NCBI GenBank assembly: GCA_001798455.1
Contig: MGSI01000103.1
Location: forward strand, 1 to 19,919
Reading direction: 5' to 3'
DNA from: Deltaproteobacteria bacterium RIFCSPLOWO2_02_FULL_57_26
GTDB taxonomy: Bacteria; Desulfobacterota; Binatia; UBA9968
Length of the DNA stretch: 19,919 nucleotides
The position numbers and the translations under genes are program-made. Position 1 is the first letter of the stretch; every line of letters starts with the position of its first letter. The notes beneath the pieces were generated by a model. That model worked only from the letters and a program-made list of their open reading frames with translations, had not been told where the DNA came from and made no database searches. Shown piece after piece: positions 1 to 6,131 of this stretch.

Positions 1-181
1 CGTGGTTAGGCATCAAGCAGTAGGCCCAGACGTCCACGTCCCAGCGCGAGCACCACTCAGACATCAGACGGATGTAGTCCTCATAATCTTCTTCACAGAA
101 AAAGGTCTCCTGCCTGCGATTGCCCCGCTGAGTGACGTGATGGGGCAGGCCTGGCGCCACGACCCGTGCGAGTCTTGCCAT
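1..181 (-). CDS. REP-associated tyrosine transposase (RAYT, Y1_Tnp/IS200-like), N-terminal part
   Basis: This is a partial gene read on the minus strand from an ATG at 181-179; its 3' end lies beyond the left edge of the window. The 60 visible codons begin MARLARVVAPGLPHHVTQRG and end in AYCLMPNH, followed by one base of the next codon. The GLPHHVTQRGN block and the MPNH(VH) block are hallmarks of the Y1_Tnp superfamily; the PNHVH block carries the HUH motif that coordinates the catalytic metal. RAYTs are single-copy domesticated relatives of IS200/IS605 transposases, thought to mobilise REP palindromes by single-strand cleavage. The neighbouring palindrome at 290-426 fits that pairing. The catalytic Tyr lies outside the window, so whether the gene is intact cannot be judged. 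The family call is confident from the N-terminus alone. Confidence 0.87.
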   Translation of the reverse strand, partial: MARLARVVAPGLPHHVTQRGNRRQETFFCEEDYEDYIRLMSEWCSRWDVDVWAYCLMPNH

Positions 182-217
182 GCAGCAAGGCTATGGCGGC
201 GTAAGCCTGAAGTCAAT

Positions 218-236
218 AATTAAGTATGGTGTCCCC
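218..236. repeat. Candidate RAYT-associated motif (AATTAAGTATGGTGTCCCC)
   Basis: This 19-nt string lies 37 bp upstream of the RAYT start codon. From memory, its reverse complement (GGGGACACCATACTTAATT) recurs beside IS200-like/RAYT genes in many genomes. Only one copy is visible here, so calling it a repeat rests on recall and not on duplication inside the window. Confidence 0.4.
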
Positions 237-289
237 GCAATTTCCATTTCCACAATTTAGAATTTCAGAATTTGGTCATTCATGAAACA

Positions 290-426
290 GACCGTTGAAA
301 AACTCTCGGTGCTCATTCTGAGGGGCCGAGAGCGACGAAGAATCTCTTTTAAAGCCTGGAGATTCTTCGTCGCTCTCAGAATGACAGGCAGTCAAAATGA
401 CCCGCTAAAAGAGTTTTCGAACAGCC
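290..426. repeat. Nested palindromic REP/MITE-like element
   Basis: The core is a perfect 19-bp inverted repeat, GAGAGCGACGAAGAATCTC at 328-346 against its reverse complement at 359-377, around a 12-nt loop. Just outside, CATTCTGAG on the left and CTCAGAATG on the right continue the symmetry, with an extra 8 nt bulged into the left arm. Outermost is an imperfect pair, GACCGTTGAAAAACTCT (290-306) against AGAGTTTTCGAACAGCC (410-426), matching at 13 of 17 positions. The whole unit is about 137 bp and has no coding potential. It sits between the asparaginase-like gene and the RAYT, so it may be a non-autonomous palindrome mobilised by a RAYT. It could also act as a processing or termination structure for the minus-strand transcript ending at 468. 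Confidence 0.7.
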
Positions 427-467
427 TCTGAAAAGCTTGTCAAGAGACTGAGGGTTCCCCTTTTTTT

Positions 468-2183
468 CTAGTGTGTGTCGAACACCGCCTGGTACTGGGC
501 AAGCTTGGCATCGACGGCTTCCCGCTCCGCCTTTGTGGGGTTGTCCGGGGCGGCGGCCGAAGGAAGGCTCCCGAATTTCATCAAACAAGCCATCAGCAGC
601 AGGCGCGCCTTAGTAGCGGTCAGGTTGCTCCCTCCGATCGAGAGCGGATTGCGCTTCGAATCCACCGGTCCTTCGGCGTTGCCTCGTCCCACCCTCACCA
701 CCGGCATGCCGCTAAATACGGCTCGTCGTAAGGCTGCGTCCGCCGAATTACTCATCGTCCCGAAGGGAGCTGCCCCTTCGGCGACGAAACCGGCTAGCGG
801 TGTCTCGCGCAGGTTTTTTTCGATTCGTGCGAGAATGTCCACCTCCGAAGCCGCGCTGCCGGACTCGTCTTCCTGGAGATAGCGAGCGTGCTTCGCGATC
901 GTGACCTTCGGGATCGCAGTCGGAAGCAGGTTGCCCTGGGCGTCCTTGATTTTTATCGGAATCCGGATGATCCGGCCGCCATCCAACCGCGCTCCCTCTA
1001 CCGATTCGGGCAGCCGGGTCAGGTTAACCTCTGAGGTGTACGTATGGCGCTTAACGGTCTTGAAGGTCAGGGCAGGGGGACCGGGCTGTCCCATCGTTCC
1101 GACGATCCCGCCGTGACCTCCGGTGGCCACGTAGCCTCCGGGGCGGGCGTCGCCCTTCTGGACATCGCGCGCGGTGAAGATCTGCTCGTCCTGGATGACC
1201 ACCCCCCCGATCGAGTCTCGGCCGCCTTCGTCCGCCCAAATCCGGGAGACGATATAATCCACCGAGTCGATAATGTTGCGATCGCCGTCGTTGCTCACGG
1301 CGCCATGGGCTCGCTGCGAGGCGTTGCCAACTATCGGAATGGTCGTGTCGATGAGAAGGTTCAGCCAATAGCTTGTCTCCTCCACGAACGGGCTTCCTTC
1401 CAGCCAGATCGCTCCGCTATACAAGCCGCGCTTTAAGGCCTGCTGGACTACGTTGGTCAGGCGCGCCAGGATGGCCATCGGCGGCTCCCGTCTTAAATAG
1501 CCGGGGCGGTAGGGGAAGAAATCTTTTCCGAGAATCTCCAGCGGGATGTCACCTTGGCCCGCGTCCGAGCGCAGGCCTTGCGGGAGCCCTTTCGTGTAAC
1601 CGCCGGATGGCGCAGCGCGGTAGAATTCGAACTCAGCCTTGGAAGAGAGCTGGGAGCACACGCCTTCATCGCCGACTCCGAGGCGATCGATCTCCTCAAA
1701 CAAACGCGAGCCGTCAGGAAAGAACGGCTGGCGGCACTTCTCCGCTGGCGCGTTGGAATCGGCGCCGTCCCCCTCCCAGGCTTGACCGCTCGCCTGGCGT
1801 GCCATGTAGGGCAGGGGATAGAGCCCATCCTCCGGCCGCAGAGTGACCTCATAAACGGGAATGTCATTGGCCCCTTGGCGCTGCTTGTGAAACTGGCCCG
1901 AAGAATCGATGTAGCCGTCGGGGGGAGCGTAAAGCTCGGCGGCATCGCCCTCCAGCGGATGGGCGCTGAACTGCTCGACGTAGACCGTTACCGGCGCCGC
2001 CAGGCGCTGCGGCCGCAAGGCGTCGAAACGCGTCGGGCCGCCATCCGAGTTTTTGCGCCGCGGCAGATCATATTTCTCCCTCGCCTTGTTGCTAGTAACC
2101 AGCGGCTCAGTATTCTGGATCGTCGCTGTAGGCCCGGAAAAGACCGCGATCTTGGGTTTTTCGGAGGATTGAGTTTCTGCCAT
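468..2183 (-). CDS. Divergent L-asparaginase-like amidohydrolase with a large N-terminal insertion
   Basis: The 571-residue protein has an asparaginase-fold layout. A first-Thr loop (GPTATIQ, residues 17-23) matches the canonical TGGTIA loop, with T21 as the likely nucleophile equivalent. Then come G263-SPFVEET (canonical GTDTMEET), TIPIVGNASQRAHGAVSNDG (281-300), a dinucleophile-support stretch ending ARDVQK with K343, and the C-terminal GMPVVRVGRG (492-501) and NLTATKARLLL blocks. Canonical enzymes run about 330 residues; here about 170 extra residues separate the first two motifs. The canonical catalytic Thr-Asp pair is Ser264-Pro265, so ordinary asparaginase chemistry is doubtful. No signal peptide is seen. 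The start is the ATG at 2183, preceded by AGGAGA at good spacing; the SD overlaps the stop of the micro-ORF at 2193. It is probably co-transcribed with the VOC gene upstream. The substrate is unknown; fold assignment is fairly sure, function is not. Confidence 0.75.
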   Translation of the reverse strand: MAETQSSEKPKIAVFSGPTATIQNTEPLVTSNKAREKYDLPRRKNSDGGPTRFDALRPQRLAAPVTVYVEQFSAHPLEGDAAELYAPPDGYIDSSGQFHKQRQGANDIPVYEVTLRPEDGLYPLPYMARQASGQAWEGDGADSNAPAEKCRQPFFPDGSRLFEEIDRLGVGDEGVCSQLSSKAEFEFYRAAPSGGYTKGLPQGLRSDAGQGDIPLEILGKDFFPYRPGYLRREPPMAILARLTNVVQQALKRGLYSGAIWLEGSPFVEETSYWLNLLIDTTIPIVGNASQRAHGAVSNDGDRNIIDSVDYIVSRIWADEGGRDSIGGVVIQDEQIFTARDVQKGDARPGGYVATGGHGGIVGTMGQPGPPALTFKTVKRHTYTSEVNLTRLPESVEGARLDGGRIIRIPIKIKDAQGNLLPTAIPKVTIAKHARYLQEDESGSAASEVDILARIEKNLRETPLAGFVAEGAAPFGTMSNSADAALRRAVFSGMPVVRVGRGNAEGPVDSKRNPLSIGGSNLTATKARLLLMACLMKFGSLPSAAAPDNPTKAEREAVDAKLAQYQAVFDTH

Positions 2184-2192
2184 GGGCGTCTC

Positions 2193-2249
2193 CTAAACGG
2201 TTTGAGCTTGCTCGAGCCACTCTTCGTGCGCATCCACCCAAGTGGACAT
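2193..2249 (-). CDS. 18-residue micro-ORF between the VOC and asparaginase-like genes
   Basis: On the minus strand an ATG at 2249-2247 opens a frame of 18 codons, MSTWVDAHEEWLEQAQTV, closed by TAG at 2195-2193. An uninterrupted AAGGAGG (2264-2258) lies 8 nt upstream, and its first base overlaps the VOC stop codon. The TAG in turn overlaps the AGGAGA that serves the next gene. This chain looks like translational coupling across three frames. The peptide is acidic, amphipathic and carries two Trp; it has no membrane segment. I do not recognise it. It may be a small protein, a coupling/leader peptide that keeps ribosomes on the mRNA, or a relic. The ribosome-binding context is better than that of several real genes in this window. 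Confidence 0.45.
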   Translation of the reverse strand: MSTWVDAHEEWLEQAQTV

Positions 2250-2263
2250 CTCTTTTTCCTCCT

Positions 2264-3151
2264 TCAACGGCCCTCGCGGTTTTCCGTGCCGAACGGGGTC
2301 AGGGCGTCGCCGCCGCGTCGGTAGTTTCTTTGGGTCTGTTCGGGCTCGCGGTTCACTAGGGTGCGATGGTACATCGGGTGGCGGAGACTTCGCACCTCGT
2401 GCTCCAGTTCGAAGAGCTTTGTTCCATCTTCGGGGTTCGCCACATCCTTGAAGCGGAATTGATGGTTTCTCACATGTTCCATGATGCGGCCGTGGCGCTT
2501 GAGGAAGCCGTAGGGCCCGGAGAAGTTGGCCACGTAAACCGCGATGTGGTGGCCGTCGTAAGGAGCTATCTCCTCATCCACTTCGCGGAACCGGAGCCAT
2601 TGATTGCGTCCAGTGGCCACACGCGCTGCCGCGAGACGGTTTTGGGAACTCAGCGTCGTGGGGGCACGCATCACTTCTTGGTAAAAGCGGGCAATCCCAG
2701 CGGCCGCGCCGGGCTTAACCCAAAATTCAACGTAAGGAATGCCGAGGGTCATGTCGCCGAAGCGCGGCGCGGGAGCATGGCAGCGAAAACGGTTGCCCCA
2801 TGGGCAGACGACCGAAACATGGTCGGCCTCACGGGTCCAGGAGAAGCGAGTGGCTCTGAGACGTTCTTCCACGGCCTTCAATCGGCCTTGCAGAAGGTCA
2901 AGGTCAGGCAGGACCACGCCGATATGGCCCGGGATCCGCTGGGCATTTCCGCTCGGCAGGTGGAACTGCTGCTCGCCCACGTTGATCCACATGTTCTCCG
3001 TCCCCACCGTGAGGTACGGGTCGCGGGTGAGTCCCAGCCCGACGACATAGAAGAGAGTTGCTACGGACTGGTCGGCGATGCGCAGGTTGACGTGCTCGAG
3101 CGATACGATGTTGCCGACGTCTTCCTCGCTATAATCGCCCGGCCCGCTCAT
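2264..3151 (-). CDS. Two-domain VOC-superfamily protein (glyoxalase / extradiol dioxygenase fold)
   Basis: The 295-residue product has two tandem VOC modules. The first opens with SLEHVNLRIAD (H20), has the PGHIGVVLPD strand (H76), and closes near residues 111-125. The second opens with GIPYVEFWVKPG (about 138-147), includes GHHIAVYVANF (H201/H202), and ends with LFELEHEVRSL, whose E248 or E250 is a plausible metal ligand. Family members bind a divalent metal through His/Glu and carry out isomerisation, ring cleavage or thiol transfer; the substrate here cannot be told. An upstream in-frame Met exists at 3256, but the ATG at 3151 has AGGAGG 7-8 nt upstream and places the first VOC strand at a normal distance, so I chose it. 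A sigma-70-like promoter lies at 3205-3234. The micro-ORF and asparaginase-like gene follow at once. Confidence 0.8.
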   Translation of the reverse strand: MSGPGDYSEEDVGNIVSLEHVNLRIADQSVATLFYVVGLGLTRDPYLTVGTENMWINVGEQQFHLPSGNAQRIPGHIGVVLPDLDLLQGRLKAVEERLRATRFSWTREADHVSVVCPWGNRFRCHAPAPRFGDMTLGIPYVEFWVKPGAAAGIARFYQEVMRAPTTLSSQNRLAAARVATGRNQWLRFREVDEEIAPYDGHHIAVYVANFSGPYGFLKRHGRIMEHVRNHQFRFKDVANPEDGTKLFELEHEVRSLRHPMYHRTLVNREPEQTQRNYRRGGDALTPFGTENREGR

Positions 3152-3204
3152 CGGGCTCCTCCTTTCCTCTTTTCCGAGTTTAGCCTTGAAAAAGCTAAGA
3201 CCCA

Positions 3205-3234
3205 TTAATAGTCCGACCCGAGGGCAGGCGTCAA
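3205..3234 (-). promoter_or_regulatory. Candidate sigma-70 promoter for the VOC/asparaginase-like unit
   Basis: Read on the minus strand, TTGACG (3234-3229) and TATTAA (3210-3205) are separated by 18 bp. They stand about 50 bp upstream of the VOC start at 3151, which leaves a leader of normal length containing the AGGAGG. The -35 is 5/6 and the -10 4/6 to consensus, judged by eye. Confidence 0.4.
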
Positions 3235-3313
3235 GGTGTGTGAGGCACAAACGCACGGCAACGTCAAAGTCAGTTTCACCCTAGTGAATTGATTTCGCAA
3301 GAGCCCTTTGTCC

Positions 3314-3394
3314 GAAAATCCCCCCTCTCCCCCCTTTTCTAAAGGGGGGAATTGGAAGTCTCCCTTTGTAAAGGGAGATTTAGAGGGATTTTTA
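3314..3394. repeat. CCCCTTT-type palindromic repeat with two inner hairpins
   Basis: Two hairpins sit side by side: CCCCCCTTTTCTAAAGGGGGG, in which the C6 and G6 arms pair, and TCTCCCTTTGTAAAGGGAGA. They are enclosed by outer arms AAAATCCCCCCTCT and AGAGGGATTTTT. Elements of this look (runs of C then T, and their complement) are, from memory, dispersed intergenic repeats in many environmental genomes. No protein is coded. Confidence 0.6.
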
Positions 3395-3513
3395 GTCGCG
3401 CTCAACACGACTTTGACGAGACCCTGGGCACAAACGAGACGGGGGCTCACGTCGCCATGCGGTGAGGCTCGTCTGATCAGGTAGAGTTGCTCCGACGGGG
3501 CTGTCTCGTAGAA

Positions 3514-3580
3514 AGTTTTTAGTTCTTAGTTTTGAGTTTTTAGTTCGCAACTCAAAACTTAAAACTCGAAACTCAAAACT
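3514..3580. repeat. Inverted 7-bp-period array (AGTTxxx / AACTxxx)
   Basis: The left arm (3514-3545) is made of heptads all starting AGTT: AGTTTTT, AGTTCTT, AGTTTTG, AGTTTTT, AGTT. After CGC come AACTCAA, AACTTAA, AACTCGA, AACTCAA, AACT (3549-3580). The arms are 32 nt each and match at 26 positions; the mismatches fall at the variable heptad positions. It starts one base past the ahcY stop, so it may end or stabilise the long minus-strand transcript, but no U-tract typical of an intrinsic terminator is distinct from the repeat itself. Confidence 0.7.
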
Positions 3581-3581
3581 A

Positions 3582-4850
3582 TCAAGTGCCGATCGTCCAC
3601 GAAGTGAGGTAGTGTTCCTGTTCTTTGGTGAGCTTGTCGATGCGGATTCTCATACTGGCTAGCTTAAGCCGTGCTACCCAGTCCTCGACCTCTTTGGGCA
3701 CATCGTAAACTTGGGGATTAAGGCGGTTCCGATTCTTCACCGCCCACTCGGATGCGAGAGCCTGGGTGGCGAAACTCATATCCATCACGGAGGCCGGGTG
3801 CCCCTCAGCGGCGGTAAGGTTGATGAGCCGTCCCTCTCCCAGAAGGTAGATTCTTTTCCCCCCGGGCAGGATGTAGGCATCGACGAAGTTGCGCACGTTT
3901 TTCTCTACCTTCACCGCCATCTGGCTTAAGGCCTTGAGGTCGATCTCGATGTCGAAGTGGCCCGAGTTGCAGAGAATCGCTCCGTCCTTGAGAAGCCTAA
4001 GGTGTTCTTTACCGATGACATGCATGTCGCCGGTCAAGGTGATGAACAGGTCGCCGATCTTAGCGGCCTCCTTCATGGACATCACCTCGAAGCCGTCCAT
4101 GGCCGCTTCCAGGGCCCGGATCGGATCGACCTCGGTCACGATCACCTTTGACCCCATTCCCCGGGCGCGCGACGCTACGCCCTTGCCGCACCAACCGTAA
4201 CCCGCCGTCACGACTCTCTTTCCCGCCAAGAGAATATCGGTGGCGCGAATGATGCCGTCGATCGTCGATTGGCCGGTGCCGTAGCGGTTATCGAAGAGGT
4301 GCTTCGTGGCGGCGTCATTGACGGCGATGACGGGGATTCTGAGCCTCCCTTCGCCGGCAAGGGCGCGAAGTCGTATCACCCCTGTTGTCGTCTCCTCCAT
4401 GCTCGCGATCATGTACTCAGCCAGGTGGGCAAATTCTTTGTGGAGCAGCGAAACCAGATCCGCTCCGTCATCCATGGTAATGACCGGCTTGTGGTTCAGC
4501 GCCGCGTGCAGATGGCGGTAGTAGGTCTTGTTGTCTTCGCCTTTGATGGCGAACACGGGTATGCCTTCATGTTTGACTAGGGTGGCGGCCACATCGTCTT
4601 GCGTGGAAAGCGGGTTGGAGGCGCACAGCACCACTTGCGCCCCTCCGGCTTTGAGGGTCTTGACCAGGTTGGCCGTTTCCGCCGTCACGTGGAGGCAGGC
4701 GGAAAAACGCATTCCCCGAAGCGGCTTTTCTTTGCGGAAGCGCTCGCGCACTCGTCTTAGGACCGGCATGTCCTGGTCGGCCCAGAGAACGCGCTTGTTT
4801 CCCTGCCCGGCAAGTCCCGGGTCGCGGATATCGTATCTTTTCTGCGCCAA
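3582..4850 (-). CDS. ahcY: Adenosylhomocysteinase (SAH hydrolase), archaeal/Thermotoga-type length
   Basis: The enzyme reversibly splits S-adenosylhomocysteine into adenosine and homocysteine in the cytoplasm with tightly bound NAD, relieving product inhibition of methyltransferases. The 422-residue protein shows ACLHVTAETA (51-60), the substrate-site DDGAD (127-131), MEETTTG (151-157), NDAATKHLFDN (178-188) with catalytic Lys183 and Asp187, the NAD loop GYGWCGKG (217-224) and GRLINLTAAEGHP (340-352). It is shorter than the common ~430-480-residue bacterial enzyme. It ends YLTSWTIGT, lacking the usual C-terminal Lys/Tyr tail, which resembles archaeal and Thermotoga forms. The start is a TTG at 4850, with GGGAGG about 11 nt upstream; no in-frame ATG serves better and the N-terminal YDIRDPGLA block is needed. 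It lies 31 bp after metK and is last in the operon. Confidence 0.95.
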   Translation of the reverse strand: MAQKRYDIRDPGLAGQGNKRVLWADQDMPVLRRVRERFRKEKPLRGMRFSACLHVTAETANLVKTLKAGGAQVVLCASNPLSTQDDVAATLVKHEGIPVFAIKGEDNKTYYRHLHAALNHKPVITMDDGADLVSLLHKEFAHLAEYMIASMEETTTGVIRLRALAGEGRLRIPVIAVNDAATKHLFDNRYGTGQSTIDGIIRATDILLAGKRVVTAGYGWCGKGVASRARGMGSKVIVTEVDPIRALEAAMDGFEVMSMKEAAKIGDLFITLTGDMHVIGKEHLRLLKDGAILCNSGHFDIEIDLKALSQMAVKVEKNVRNFVDAYILPGGKRIYLLGEGRLINLTAAEGHPASVMDMSFATQALASEWAVKNRNRLNPQVYDVPKEVEDWVARLKLASMRIRIDKLTKEQEHYLTSWTIGT

Positions 4851-4881
4851 GGTTACAGCATCCTCCCCACCGCCGGTTCCT

Positions 4882-6054
4882 CTAGACCTTGGCTGCTGCC
4901 TGCTTAAGATCCTCGACCCGGTCGGTCTTCTCCCAGGTGAAGTAGCCGTTTTCCGGCGCTCGACCGAAGTGGCCGTATGAGGCGGTCGGGCGGTAGATGG
5001 GGCGCTTTAAGTCCAGGGTCTGGATGATGCTCTTCGGCCGCAGGTCGAAGAGTTCACGGATGATCTGAGATAGCTCTTTTTCCGGGATCGTCCCGGTACC
5101 GAAGGTCTCCACCGCGATCGAAACGGGCTGGGCCACGCCGATCACGTAGGCTAGCTGCACTTCGCATTTGCGGGCCAGCTTGGCGGCGACGATGTTTTTG
5201 GCGATGTAGCGGGCCATATAGGCGGCGCTGCGATCCACCTTGGTGGGATCCTTGCCTGAGAAGGCGCCCCCGCCATGGCGTCCCATTCCGCCGTAGGTGT
5301 CGACGATGATCTTGCGTCCGGTAAGGCCGCAGTCGCCCTGAGGCCCTCCCACCACGAAGCGGCCTGTGGGGTTGACATGGTAAGTGGTGTTCTGGTCGAG
5401 GTACTCCCGGGGTATGACGGCCCGAACCACGCCGTCGATGATGGTCTCTCTCAGCTTACCGTACTCAATATCCGGTGAATGTTGGGTCGAAATCACCACG
5501 CTCTGCACGCGTACAGGTCTGCCGCCATGGTATTCCACGGTGACCTGGGACTTGCTGTCGGGCCTGATAAACGGGGCTTCTCCGCCTTTGCGGATTTTGG
5601 CAAGATACTTGACCAGGATGTGGGCCATCTGGATGGGCAGTGGCATGAGCTCCGGGGTTTCATCGCAGGCAAAGCCGAACATCATCCCCTGGTCTCCGGC
5701 TCCCTGCTCTTTGCCCTCCGACTCGGTCACCCCGATGGAAATATCCGGGGACTGGCGCTCGACCGCGGTGATGATGGCGCAGGTGTTACCGTCAAAGCCG
5801 AGCGCCGAATCGGTATAGCCGATGTCACGCACGACTTCCCGCGCGATCTCGTTATAGCTGATTCGCGCCTGGCTGGTGATCTCGCCGGCGATCACGATCA
5901 TGCCGGTCTTCGCGAGCGCTTCGCAGGCCACCCGGCTCTCCGGATCTTCTCTCAGGTGAGCATCGAGGATGGCATCGGAAATCTGATCGCACATCTTGTC
6001 CGGATGACCTTCAGAGACGGACTCCGAGGTGAAAAGGTAATTGTTCGTAGCCAT
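4882..6054 (-). CDS. metK: S-adenosylmethionine synthetase
   Basis: It makes S-adenosylmethionine from methionine and ATP, using Mg2+ and K+, in the cytoplasm. The 390-residue protein has normal family length. Visible signatures are ESVSEGHPDKMCDQ (11-24), the GAGDQGMMFG hexapeptide region (118-127), the methionine/ATP stretch with HVNPTGRFVVGGPQGD (226-241), and the phosphate-binding GGGAFSGKDPTKVDR (261-275). The ATG at 6054 has GGAGGT 8-9 nt upstream. A promoter-like pair lies at 6101-6129, so metK-ahcY may be expressed separately from the upstream HPr/rapZ genes. Pairing with ahcY joins synthesis of the methyl donor to clearance of its by-product. I saw no SAM- or SAH-riboswitch fold in the 77-nt leader. 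Confidence 0.98.
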   Translation of the reverse strand: MATNNYLFTSESVSEGHPDKMCDQISDAILDAHLREDPESRVACEALAKTGMIVIAGEITSQARISYNEIAREVVRDIGYTDSALGFDGNTCAIITAVERQSPDISIGVTESEGKEQGAGDQGMMFGFACDETPELMPLPIQMAHILVKYLAKIRKGGEAPFIRPDSKSQVTVEYHGGRPVRVQSVVISTQHSPDIEYGKLRETIIDGVVRAVIPREYLDQNTTYHVNPTGRFVVGGPQGDCGLTGRKIIVDTYGGMGRHGGGAFSGKDPTKVDRSAAYMARYIAKNIVAAKLARKCEVQLAYVIGVAQPVSIAVETFGTGTIPEKELSQIIRELFDLRPKSIIQTLDLKRPIYRPTASYGHFGRAPENGYFTWEKTDRVEDLKQAAAKV

Positions 6055-6100
6055 TTCAACCTACCTCCGAGGCGGTGTACCCCAGAATGCAATTCTCTCC

Positions 6101-6129
6101 CCTATACCGTATAAGCCGGAGGGAATCAA
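6101..6129 (-). promoter_or_regulatory. Candidate sigma-70 promoter for metK-ahcY
   Basis: On the minus strand TTGATT (6129-6124) and TATAGG (6106-6101) are separated by exactly 17 bp and lie about 47 bp upstream of the metK ATG. Each hexamer matches consensus at 4 of 6 positions. The site is in the widest gap of this part of the cluster (77 bp), which supports an internal transcription start. Confidence 0.4.
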
Positions 6130-6131
6130 GT

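Larger units (their letters stand above)
3152..3581. other. Repeat-rich intergenic region between ahcY and the VOC gene
   Basis: This 430-bp gap holds no convincing gene. From low to high coordinate it contains the VOC leader and candidate promoter, a CCCCTTT-type palindrome (3314-3394), a hairpin with ACGAG/CTCAC arms against GTGAG/CTCGT (3434-3472), and a 7-bp-period inverted repeat (3514-3580) that begins one base after the ahcY stop. An 81-codon minus frame crossing 3205-3450 runs through the palindrome and promoter and is not supported. Confidence 0.7.

Noticed and set aside
2..223. 73-codon plus-strand frame at the left edge
   Set aside because: It is antisense to the RAYT N-terminus, whose minus-strand translation has clear family motifs.
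1554..2324. 256-codon plus-strand frame over the asparaginase-like gene
   Set aside because: Shadow frame in GC-rich DNA; Arg-rich without motifs, while the minus strand shows asparaginase blocks and an SD.
2366..3208. 280-codon plus-strand frame over the VOC gene
   Set aside because: No recognisable motif and no SD; the minus frame has two VOC modules and AGGAGG.
3205..3450. 81-codon minus frame upstream of the VOC gene
   Set aside because: It reads through the CCCCTTT palindrome and the candidate promoter; composition reflects the repeat.
3514..3580. CRISPR array
   Set aside because: Units are 7 bp, contiguous and mirror-symmetric, without spacers.
6055..6131. SAM or SAH riboswitch upstream of metK/ahcY
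   Set aside because: The metK leader is under 80 nt and I could not draw the conserved cores of the known SAM/SAH riboswitch folds; only a promoter-like pair is visible.
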